A DNA stretch of 21,465 bases, taken from an uncultured Atopobium sp. (GTDB taxonomy: Bacteria; Actinomycetota; Coriobacteriia; Coriobacteriales; Atopobiaceae). The position numbers and the translations under genes were made by a program. Shown piece after piece: positions 15,543-21,465 of this stretch. Numbering within the stretch: the stretch's first letter is position 1; every line of letters begins with the position of its first letter. The notes beneath the pieces were generated by a model that had not been told where the DNA came from, searched no databases, and saw nothing but the letters and a program-made list of their open reading frames with translations. Location of the stretch: assembly GCA_946647055.1 (NCBI GenBank), contig CAMPCT010000014.1:1-21465 (forward strand), written 5' to 3'.

Positions 15543-17255
15543 CTAGGCTTTGGTGACGAACTTGAAGAAGCAGCCGACACCGGTGAGGTGGGCGGTCATG
15601 CCCTCGACGCCGGGACGGGTGATCGTGGCGGCACCGGACTGGTACAGGGGGATGCAGCCGGAGAGGTCGGTCGCGATGGAGTTGCACCTGAGGAGGTTGT
15701 CCCAACGGGCGGCCGCGTCGCCGGCAAGCGTGGTGTTGGCCTCACGGTAGAGGTTGTCGAACTCCTCGTTGGACCAACGGCTGTAGTTGGAGGGGTCGTC
15801 CGAGTTGTACATGGCCAGGATCGCCGTCGGGTCGGCGTAGTCGGGGCCCCAGCCGTGGAAGATGACGTCGAAGTCGCCCTGGCCCTCACGGTCGATGCGG
15901 TTCTTCTTGGGCGTGGACTCCAGGTTGATGGTCAGGCCCTCGAGCATCTTCTCGAGCTTGTCCTTGATGTAGGAGCAGGTGGTCTTCGCGAACTCCTTCT
16001 CCTCGTCATAGAGGATGGTGAAGGAGCGGGCGTCGGTCTCCTCGATGGCCTTGGCCCAGTATTCCTTCGCGGTGGCCTCGTCGAACTCGTAGTACTGGTC
16101 GGAGACGGTGGCGAAGTCCTCGCCGGCCTCGTTGGTGGCCAGGCCGACCATGGTGAGCTGGTAGGCAGGCGTGGAGCCGTCCTTGAGGATGTTGTCGCAG
16201 ATGTCCGGGCGGTCGATGCCGTAGGCGATGGCCTTCTGGAAGTCGGTGGTGTCCATGCCGGGCTTCTCGGTGTTCATCATGAGGTAGTAGACCCAGATGC
16301 CGGGGTTGGCCTTGAAGCCCTCCTCGTTCTCGTACTGCTGCACGAGGTCACCGGTGAGCTCGATGTAGTCCACGGTGCCGGACTGGTAGTTCATGATGGC
16401 CTGCTGGGTGTCGGTGATGACCTGCGAGATGACGGTGTCGATCTGCACGTTGGCGGCATCCCAGTAGTCCGGGTTCTTGGTCATGACGATCTGGCTGCCG
16501 GCGGTGTCCCACTGGGTCAGGATGTAGGGACCGTTGTAGAGCATGTCGTCCTGCGAGAGCGCGAACTGGTCGCCCTTCTCCTCGCGGTACTTCTGCTGGA
16601 TGGGCGCGAACGGGGTGAACGCGAAGAGGTCGAGGAGGAACGCGACGGGGTGTTCGAGGTGGCAGATGATGGTCTTGTCATCGGGGCACTCGACGCCCAG
16701 CTCGCTCACGTCCTTCTCGCCGGCGATGACGGCGTCGACGTTGGTGAAGGAGCACAGGGACAGCTGGTACTGGAAGTCAACGCCACCGTTGTCGCCGACG
16801 GCGCTGCGCTGCCAGGCGTACAGGAAGTCGTGCGAGGTGACGGGGTCGCCGTTGGACCAGTTCTGGTCACGCAGGTGGAAGGTCCAGGTGACGTTCTCGT
16901 CGTCGACCTCGTAGGACTCGCACATGCCGGGCTGGATCTGGCCGTTGTCGTCCTTGACGAAGAGGCCCTCGATGCAGTTGGAGATGATCTGCATGGAGAC
17001 GCCATCACCGGCGACGATGGGGTCGAGGTTTGCAGGTGCGGTCGGGATGCCGATGGTGTAGGTCACGCCGCCGGCCTCGGCTGCGGGCTCCGCGGAACCC
17101 TCGCCCTCGGCGGCGGGCTCCTCGGTGCCCTCGCCCTCGGCGGCGGGCTCCTCGGCGCCACCGCCACAGGCAGCGAGCGTGGCGGCGAGACCGGTGGCAC
17201 CGGCGACCTTCACGAAGTTGCGGCGGGACATGGTGTCGACAAACTTGATGTTCAT
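15543..17255 (-). CDS. oppA: Oligopeptide-binding lipoprotein, Tat-type signal (SBP family 5)
   Basis: A 570-residue extracytoplasmic solute-binding protein (SBP_bac_5). The N-terminus has a twin-arginine motif SRRNFVK (10-16), a hydrophobic stretch and a lipobox LAAC with Cys30. It would be exported folded by Tat and anchored by lipid. Residues 35-63 are an acidic linker of near-identical 10-residue units (EEPAAEGEG). The body contains family features such as TYTIGIPTAPANLDPI, NCIEGLF, TWTFHLRDQNWSNGDPVTSHDF and the long C-terminal lobe. The frame is open further upstream, but the ATG at 17255 is preceded by GGGGAGAG and begins the signal peptide. It delivers ligand to OppBCDF. Its position just after the deglycase and kinase genes suggests that the ligand is a glycated peptide or amino acid (inference). 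Confidence 0.92.
   Translation of the reverse strand: MNIKFVDTMSRRNFVKVAGATGLAATLAACGGGAEEPAAEGEGTEEPAAEGEGSAEPAAEAGGVTYTIGIPTAPANLDPIVAGDGVSMQIISNCIEGLFVKDDNGQIQPGMCESYEVDDENVTWTFHLRDQNWSNGDPVTSHDFLYAWQRSAVGDNGGVDFQYQLSLCSFTNVDAVIAGEKDVSELGVECPDDKTIICHLEHPVAFLLDLFAFTPFAPIQQKYREEKGDQFALSQDDMLYNGPYILTQWDTAGSQIVMTKNPDYWDAANVQIDTVISQVITDTQQAIMNYQSGTVDYIELTGDLVQQYENEEGFKANPGIWVYYLMMNTEKPGMDTTDFQKAIAYGIDRPDICDNILKDGSTPAYQLTMVGLATNEAGEDFATVSDQYYEFDEATAKEYWAKAIEETDARSFTILYDEEKEFAKTTCSYIKDKLEKMLEGLTINLESTPKKNRIDREGQGDFDVIFHGWGPDYADPTAILAMYNSDDPSNYSRWSNEEFDNLYREANTTLAGDAAARWDNLLRCNSIATDLSGCIPLYQSGAATITRPGVEGMTAHLTGVGCFFKFVTKA
17067..17153 (-). repeat. Tandem 30-bp units encoding the lipoprotein linker
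   Basis: Three in-frame units encode EEPAAEGEGT, EEPAAEGEGS and the degenerate AEPAAEAGG directly after the lipidated cysteine. The first two units are nearly identical at DNA level. Copy number may vary between strains without shifting the frame. Confidence 0.7.
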
Positions 17256-17289
17256 GCTCTCCCCTTCTTTCTTGCCTTTCCTTGCCTTG

Positions 17290-18102
17290 TCAGATTCTCT
17301 TGCCGTACCCAAAGGCACCACGGAGCGTACAGGTGTGGGCTGCGCGCTCCGCAGCAAACGCCATAGCCTGCGCGATGTCGTCCGTGTCGAGGTAGCGGAC
17401 GAGGAACGCGGCGGCAAAGCTGTCCCCGGCGCCCATCGTGTCGATGGCGTCGACTTGGCAGATGCCCTGCTCGTGGCGGGTCTTCCCGTCAGAGCACGTG
17501 CTCCCCTCCTCCCCTCGCGTGGCAACGACAACCTTGCAACCGAGGGCGTGCGCCTTCTCGATCAGGGCGTCGATCCCGTCGGCCCCGATGCGGGCCGTCG
17601 AGAAGAACGCGATGTCGACGTTGGGGCAGACCCGCTCCAAGTCCTCTTCGACAAAGGAGTCGGAGAAGTCATAGGAGACGGGGACCGCCTGATGGATCTG
17701 GGCCAGCGCACCGTCGACGCCGGCCTCGTTGGTGACGTGGCACACGTCGAACCCCGAGAGGTACTCGAGGTCCTCGCGTGCGATGCGCAGTCCCATGAGG
17801 TGTGCGACCGTGTCGCGCTCCCCCGCAAAGAACTCGCGCTCGCCGTTGACGAGACGAACCCCAGGAGCGGCCGTGCGTCCGTGCGCGCTGCGCACGCGAT
17901 CCAGCTCGATCCCCTCCTTGGCGAGACAGGCGCGAAGATAGGAGGCGCGCTCGTCATCGCCAAAGATGCCCAGGTAGGCGCTGCGCTGGGCTCCGGACCT
18001 CTTCGCGTTGACCGCCACGTTCACGGCCTGTCCGCCCGGGTAGAAGATGCCCTCGTCCAGGTAGGTGTCGCAGACGTTGTCGCCTAGGGCAATGAGTCGC
18101 AT
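17290..18102 (-). CDS. frlD: PfkB-family kinase, fructoselysine 6-kinase (FrlD)-like
   Basis: A 270-residue ribokinase-fold kinase of the short FrlD type. It begins IALGDNVCDTYLDEG and has FYPGGQAVNVAV (20-31), VSYDFSDSF in the middle, the anion-hole and catalytic motif DTMGAGDSF with base Asp227, and a C-terminal GAFGYG. GDN..D.Y, GG.AVNVAV, DFSD, IDTMGAGDSF and the short length match enterobacterial and Bacillus FrlD better than fructokinase or ribokinase. FrlD phosphorylates the 6-position of the fructosyl part of fructoselysine. It is downstream of the FrlB-like gene (49 nt) and upstream of oppA (34 nt). A small hairpin (AACCCC/GGGGTT, 18111-18128) overlaps its ribosome site. The exact glycated substrate is unknown; FraD-like specificity is the main alternative. 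Confidence 0.82.
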   Translation of the reverse strand: MRLIALGDNVCDTYLDEGIFYPGGQAVNVAVNAKRSGAQRSAYLGIFGDDERASYLRACLAKEGIELDRVRSAHGRTAAPGVRLVNGEREFFAGERDTVAHLMGLRIAREDLEYLSGFDVCHVTNEAGVDGALAQIHQAVPVSYDFSDSFVEEDLERVCPNVDIAFFSTARIGADGIDALIEKAHALGCKVVVATRGEEGSTCSDGKTRHEQGICQVDAIDTMGAGDSFAAAFLVRYLDTDDIAQAMAFAAERAAHTCTLRGAFGYGKRI

Positions 18103-18151
18103 TCCTGCACAACCCCCTCTCTGGGGTTCGAATCGTCAGCGTAAGGGGGGA

Positions 18152-19144
18152 CTAGTACTCCATCTGCCACATGTAGCGGCGAACGGAGAGCGCATGCCCG
18201 CGGTCGTGCGCGAGCTTGTCGACCATGACGCGGACGACGGAGCCCAGGACCTCGGGTGCCAGGTACTCACGGACGGACTCCTCCACGCCTTCGAAGGCAA
18301 AGTCGTTCTCGTCGATGACCAGGACGTCATCGGAGAACTTCTGCACGAAGGCGAGGGCGCGCTCGTCGAGGAAGCGGGTGGCACCGCAGGACATGAAGAC
18401 GACGAACGGGACGTCGTAGTCGGTGATCTCGAACGGCCCGTGGAAGTACTCGCCGGAGTGGATGCTGCTGGAGTTGATCCACTGCATCTCCATGAAGAGG
18501 CAGATGGCGAGCGAGTAGGCCTCGCCGTAGTTGACGCCGGAGCCCATGGTGTAGATGACATCGGCGCGCTTGTTGGCGGTCGCCCAGCTCTCGGCGCGCT
18601 CGCGGTAGGCTTCCTGCGCCTTGGCCTTGACGTCCTTGATCTGGTCGAGGGCTGCCACGGCCCCCTCCCACTTGGCGGCGTTGTCGGGATCGACCACCGC
18701 GAGGATCGAGAAGGCGAGCCTGTACAGGATGGTGCCGGACTTGTCGGATTCCTCGACGTCCTTGCCATGGTCGTAGTGGACGGCATCCTTGGCGGCCTTC
18801 CACAGCGGGGAGTCGACGATGTTGGTGAGGCAGATGGAGACGGCGCCGGCGTCGGTCGCCTTCTGGGCGGCAGCGACGGTCTCGGGGGTGGTGCCGGAGT
18901 GCGAGATGGTGATGACGACGGAGCGCTCGCCAAAGGCCTTGGGAGTCCCGTAGTTGAACTCGTTGGAGTTGTAGATGGCCGACGGGATGGTGAGCTCACG
19001 GTCGAACATGTACTGGATGGGCATCATGGATGCCTGGGAACCCCCGCATGCGACAAAGAGGAAGTTGTCGATGCCACCATTCTCCTGGCGCTCGCGAACT
19101 GCCTCGACTGCAGCAGCGATCTGGTCGATGTGCTCTTGCCTCAT
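18152..19144 (-). CDS. frlB: SIS-domain deglycase, fructoselysine-6-phosphate deglycase (FrlB)-like
   Basis: A 330-residue protein with two SIS domains. FVACGGSQAS (30-39) and ITISHSGTTPETV (79-90) form the sugar-phosphate site. IHSGEYFHGPFEI (228-240) corresponds to SGEFRHGPLEI of FrlB, and the C-terminal RRYMWQMEY parallels the RRYY...VEY ending of FrlB. FrlB and FraB split 6-phosphorylated Amadori compounds into glucose 6-phosphate and the free amine. The protein lacks the glutaminase domain of GlmS. The start is supported by GAAGGAG upstream. It is the first gene of the operon, with candidate operators 32-63 nt before the ATG. The adjacent FrlD-like kinase strongly supports deglycase over AgaS-type isomerase or deaminase, though a glucosamine-like substrate is not excluded. 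Confidence 0.82.
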   Translation of the reverse strand: MRQEHIDQIAAAVEAVRERQENGGIDNFLFVACGGSQASMMPIQYMFDRELTIPSAIYNSNEFNYGTPKAFGERSVVITISHSGTTPETVAAAQKATDAGAVSICLTNIVDSPLWKAAKDAVHYDHGKDVEESDKSGTILYRLAFSILAVVDPDNAAKWEGAVAALDQIKDVKAKAQEAYRERAESWATANKRADVIYTMGSGVNYGEAYSLAICLFMEMQWINSSSIHSGEYFHGPFEITDYDVPFVVFMSCGATRFLDERALAFVQKFSDDVLVIDENDFAFEGVEESVREYLAPEVLGSVVRVMVDKLAHDRGHALSVRRYMWQMEY

Positions 19145-19175
19145 TTCCGTCTCCTTCTCGATTGCTCTTTCCCGG

Positions 19176-19198
19176 TGTCATATTTAGGTTATATGACA
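19176..19198. promoter_or_regulatory. Candidate operator B: interrupted palindrome
   Basis: TGTCATAT, seven bases, then ATATGACA: perfect 8-bp arms. It overlaps the next palindrome and shares the ATATGACA half. It lies just upstream of the deglycase ribosome site, in the leader or at the transcription start. Confidence 0.5.
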
Positions 19199-19207
19199 TC
19201 ATATAAC
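19188..19207. promoter_or_regulatory. Candidate operator A: GTTATATGA-CA-TCATATAAC
   Basis: A perfect 9-bp inverted repeat with a 2-bp centre in the only strongly AT-rich part of the window, 44-63 nt before the start of the nine-gene operon. Size and symmetry suit a dimeric GntR/HutC repressor, and such a regulator is encoded in the same operon. It contains a TATGAT hexamer that could be a -10 element. Binding is inferred. Confidence 0.6.
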
Positions 19208-19237
19208 AAAGATGACGATATAATACGTCTGTGTCAA
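19198..19237 (-). promoter_or_regulatory. Probable promoter region of the glycated-peptide operon
   Basis: On the minus strand there is a perfect TTGACA at 19237-19232, a TATTAT at 19225-19220 and a TATGAT at 19203-19198. None of these pairs has the ideal 17-base spacing, so the exact promoter is unresolved. With either -10 candidate, operator A would lie on or just after the transcription start, which suits repression. Confidence 0.4.
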
Positions 19238-19255
19238 GAGCAAATCTGGGCAAGT

Positions 19256-19272
19256 TACGTTTGCGAAACGTA
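19256..19272. promoter_or_regulatory. Upstream palindrome TACGTTT-GCG-AAACGTA
   Basis: Perfect 7-bp arms with a 3-bp centre, about 20 bp upstream of the TTGACA element. It is unrelated in sequence to operators A and B, so it may bind a different regulator. Only the symmetry supports it. Confidence 0.35.
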
Positions 19273-19309
19273 TGTGGCGGCAAACGGCCCATTGAGCAGC
19301 TGTGCGCAC

Positions 19310-19341
19310 AAAAAAGGGCGCGCCGATTGCTCGGCGCGCCC
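19310..19341 (-). terminator. Rho-independent terminator of the kinase-esterase operon
   Basis: An 11-bp GC-rich stem (GGGCGCGCCGA/TCGGCGCGCCC) with a 4-base loop at 19316-19341. On the minus strand it is followed by six T residues (A-run 19310-19315). It separates the esterase gene from the promoter of the next operon. Confidence 0.88.
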
Positions 19342-19353
19342 CCGTGGGGCACT

Positions 19354-19404
19354 TGGGACGGAGGTTTCGTCCCAGCTTTAGATGGTTGGGAGCCGTCCCC
19401 AACC
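19354..19404. repeat. Two adjacent hairpins of a GGGACGG-type element
   Basis: TGGGACG/CGTCCCA (19354-19374) and GGTTGGG/CCCAACC (19384-19404) each have 7-bp stems and 7-base loops, 9 bases apart. TTGGGACGG in the first can also pair with CCGTCCCCAA in the second (one bulge), so alternative folds exist. They fill the space between the esterase stop and its terminator and look like a REP-type composite. Confidence 0.55.
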
Positions 19405-19407
19405 GTT

Positions 19408-20202
19408 TCACCAAAGAGGTGTCGTCTCCATGTCAAAGCCCATGAACCACTGGAGGGCACGCTGTATGGCCACCTGCCAGAAGCGCCACTCGTGGTCGCC
19501 CTCCCACTCCATGTAGAGGTGGTCATATCCCAGCTCGGTCGCACGCGCGTCAAAGCGGCGGTTCACGTCGAGCAGGAAGTCCTCGGTCCCACAGAACTGA
19601 CAGAGGCGAGGCCGGTCAGGGCATGAGGCCGCCCGCTCCAGCAGCGCGAACGCATCCGCCTCGGGCGGCACGGGGTTTCCTGTCCCAAACATGAGGTCGA
19701 ACTCGCGACGCTTCATGTCGGGGAAGGTGCCGTCCTCGCACATCTGGCCAAAGCCCTCCAGGTCGAGCGCACCAGAGAGGGTCGCGACACCACCAAAGCG
19801 CTCGGGATAGGTGAACCCCAGCTTGCAGGCACCATAGCCGCCCATGCTCTCCCCTGCCACAAGGGTGTGCTCGCGGTCCGTCGGCAGGCGGAACCACTCG
19901 TTCACGAACCGGGGCAGGTCACGGCTCACGTACTTGAAGTACTTGATGCCGCCGTCCATGTCGGTGTAGAAGCTGCGGTCGACGTCGGGCATCACGATGG
20001 CCGCGTGGTACTTCTTGGCCAGGTACTCGATGTTGGTGAAGCGCGGCCACTCGTCGCCGTTGGCGGTGAGCCCATGCAGCAGGTACATGACATAGAGCTC
20101 GTCGGTCTGCAGCGGGTCGCAGTCGCCCGACGCGTCGGGCAGGATCACGTTGACGCGCGTGGTCATCTTCATGCTGGGTGACCAGATCGAGCCCGTGAAC
20201 AT
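19408..20202 (-). CDS. Alpha/beta-hydrolase esterase (EstA/esterase D-like)
   Basis: A 264-residue serine esterase of the putative-esterase family (esterase D / tributyrin esterase group). It has the oxyanion segment LLHGLTANGDEW (41-52), nucleophile elbow GESMGG with Ser119, a likely acid Asp208 in GTEDF and His237 in EGDHEW. The triad appears complete. There is no signal peptide or membrane segment, so it is cytoplasmic. The start has CAGGAGG at good spacing and follows the FGGY kinase stop by 30 nt. The pair may act on an acylated sugar or deacylate a sugar ester before phosphorylation (inference). S-formylglutathione hydrolase is less likely because the protein is short and the context is sugar-related. 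Confidence 0.87.
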   Translation of the reverse strand: MFTGSIWSPSMKMTTRVNVILPDASGDCDPLQTDELYVMYLLHGLTANGDEWPRFTNIEYLAKKYHAAIVMPDVDRSFYTDMDGGIKYFKYVSRDLPRFVNEWFRLPTDREHTLVAGESMGGYGACKLGFTYPERFGGVATLSGALDLEGFGQMCEDGTFPDMKRREFDLMFGTGNPVPPEADAFALLERAASCPDRPRLCQFCGTEDFLLDVNRRFDARATELGYDHLYMEWEGDHEWRFWQVAIQRALQWFMGFDMETTPLW

Positions 20203-20232
20203 GAGCGCCTCCTGAATTGTCGGTCGTGTGTC

Positions 20233-21465
20233 CTACAGCTGGTGCACCAAGTCCCTCGTGGCCGGGTACAGCTCGTCGAAGATTGCCTGGAACTTCTTGT
20301 ACGCCTCGTGGTTCTCCATGTTGGGCTCGTAGGTCCTGGCGATCTTGACCTTGGACGCCAGCTCGTCGAAGTCCGCCCAGTAACCCGCCGCGATGGCAGC
20401 CATCATGGCGTCGCCATAGGAGGCGCCGATGGTGACCTCGGGCACGAGAAGCGTCTTGCCTGTGACGTCTGCCACGATCTGCATCCAGGCCTCGTTCTTG
20501 GTGCCGCCGCCCGCCACGAGCACGCGACCGACGTTGACGCCGTCCTCCTCGAAGATGCGGAAGTGCTGGTTGATGGAGTAGGCGACGCCCTCGAGGCCGG
20601 CGCGCAGCATGTCCTCGCGGGTGTTGTTGATGGTGAGGCCAATGAAGGCGCCACGGGCGTTGGGGTCGTCGATGGGGGTGCGCTCGCCGGCGAAGTACGG
20701 CAGGCAGACGAGGCCGTTCGACCCCACGGGCACCTCGGCGGCCAGGCGGGCCATCGCCGAGTAGGCGTTCTCGCCGCCGGCCTTCTCGACCGCCACGAGG
20801 TCCTGGAACATGGTGTCGCGCAGCCACTTGGTCATGCTGCCTGCGGTGTTGGTGGCACCCGAGACGTCGCAGGTCCCGGGGATGATGAACTCCTCGTGCC
20901 ACACGCGCGGGTCCATGACCAGGCGGTCGCAGAGCAGGAACATGTAGATGGTGGAGCCAAACTGCAGCATGAGGTCGCCCTGCTTGCCGATGCCGCAGGA
21001 GATGGCCTCGCAGGCGGAGTCATCGCCGCCCGGGGTGACGGGCGTGCCTTCGGCAAGACCGGTCTCGGTGGCAGCCTGGGCCGTCACATGGCCGATGACG
21101 TCGGTCTCCTCGGCGATGGTCGCCAGCTGGTCGGGACGGCAGATGCCCTTGCAGGTCTCCTCGGTGGGATGCCCGTCCTCGCCATAGAGGGGCTTGAAGC
21201 CGCCCGCCATGCCCAGGAAGGTGTCGATGTAGTACTCGCCGGTGAGCTTGGCGGTGATGTAGGTCGAGCTGTTGATGAACTTGGCCGTGCGGGCGTAGGC
21301 CTCGGGGTCGTTCTCCTGGATCCAACGGATCTTGGGCGGGACGTCGGACGAGCACAGCGGGCGGCCGAAGACGCGGTCGATGAACTCCTGGCCCCACTCG
21401 GCCTCGAGGTCGCGCATCTGCTTCTCGGCGCGGCCGTCGATGCCGTAGGAGATGGCGTAGCGCGT
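20233..21465 (-). CDS. FGGY-family carbohydrate kinase, N-terminus beyond window
   Basis: 410 residues of an FGGY kinase are visible, and the frame runs off the window end. The residues before the first internal Met (RYAISYGIDGRAEKQ) align with KAILYGVDSRATGE of the kinase at 818-2329, so the true start lies outside and the Met at 21417 is internal. The catalytic aspartate is in PGGDDSACEA, the nucleotide site is AGGGTKNE, and GERTPIDDPNARG is conserved. Shared stretches with the other kinase include GLAEGTP, TNTAGSMTKWLRD (versus TNTAGALTKWLRD) and GLVCLPYFAGERTPI, so they are paralogues. It is transcribed with the esterase. Substrate is unknown. Confidence 0.9.
   Translation of the reverse strand, partial: TRYAISYGIDGRAEKQMRDLEAEWGQEFIDRVFGRPLCSSDVPPKIRWIQENDPEAYARTAKFINSSTYITAKLTGEYYIDTFLGMAGGFKPLYGEDGHPTEETCKGICRPDQLATIAEETDVIGHVTAQAATETGLAEGTPVTPGGDDSACEAISCGIGKQGDLMLQFGSTIYMFLLCDRLVMDPRVWHEEFIIPGTCDVSGATNTAGSMTKWLRDTMFQDLVAVEKAGGENAYSAMARLAAEVPVGSNGLVCLPYFAGERTPIDDPNARGAFIGLTINNTREDMLRAGLEGVAYSINQHFRIFEEDGVNVGRVLVAGGGTKNEAWMQIVADVTGKTLLVPEVTIGASYGDAMMAAIAAGYWADFDELASKVKIARTYEPNMENHEAYKKFQAIFDELYPATRDLVHQL

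Noticed and set aside
18111..18128. AACCCC/GGGGTT hairpin as a terminator between the deglycase and kinase genes
   Set aside because: Only 6 bp, no T-run, and it overlaps the kinase ribosome site. At most it tunes translation, so it is mentioned only within the kinase entry.
19219..19224. Perfect TATAAT on the plus strand as a promoter
   Set aside because: No -35 at suitable spacing and no plus-strand gene downstream. The AT-rich sequence is better explained as part of the minus-strand promoter region.

Overview
The window is gene-dense, high-GC DNA with short intergenic gaps, GGAGG-type ribosome binding sites and occasional GTG starts. The gene mix is an Ami/Opp-type peptide transporter with a twin-arginine lipoprotein, an FtsX-type exporter, FGGY kinases and BtpA, with no outer-membrane components. 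This suggests an anaerobic actinobacterium of the Coriobacteriia (Olsenella/Collinsella-like). The taxon is inferred from protein style and dispersed GGACAAAGGTACC-type palindromes, not from a marker gene.

Left part (2-2877, plus strand): a BtpA/SgcQ-family protein and an FGGY carbohydrate kinase lie 3 nt apart. A small zinc-ribbon membrane protein of unknown function follows. It is bracketed by two perfect inverted copies of a 31-bp palindrome (2343-2373 and 2880-2910). Region 2897-8584 (minus strand) is a three-gene operon: an ABC ATPase, a giant FtsX-type permease with an approximately 425-residue extracellular coiled coil, and a membrane-anchored endonuclease/exonuclease/phosphatase-fold hydrolase whose last codons lie inside the second palindrome. 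An acylphosphatase gene (8703-8981, plus) is divergent from it.

Central part (9084-19144, all minus strand): nine genes run head to tail in one apparent operon. In transcription order they are a FrlB-like SIS deglycase, a FrlD-like PfkB kinase, an oligopeptide-binding lipoprotein, two Opp permeases, two Opp ATPases of the AmiE/AmiF type, a GntR/HutC regulator and an M20 metallopeptidase. AT-rich overlapping palindromes (19176-19207) at the head are candidate GntR operators, and hairpins at 9000-9067 end the unit. The most economical reading is a pathway that imports glycated (Amadori) peptides, phosphorylates the sugar, splits off glucose 6-phosphate and hydrolyses the peptide. It resembles the frl and fra systems but has a peptide transporter and a peptidase built in. 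The function is inferred.

Right edge (19408-21465, minus strand): a second FGGY kinase, cut by the window end, and an esterase form another operon that ends in a clear terminator preceded by two extra hairpins. The two FGGY kinases at the window's ends are clearly related to each other. No rRNA, tRNA, CRISPR array or transposase gene was seen, and no gene-free stretch exceeds 300 bases. The longest, 19145-19407, is filled with regulatory sites and hairpins.
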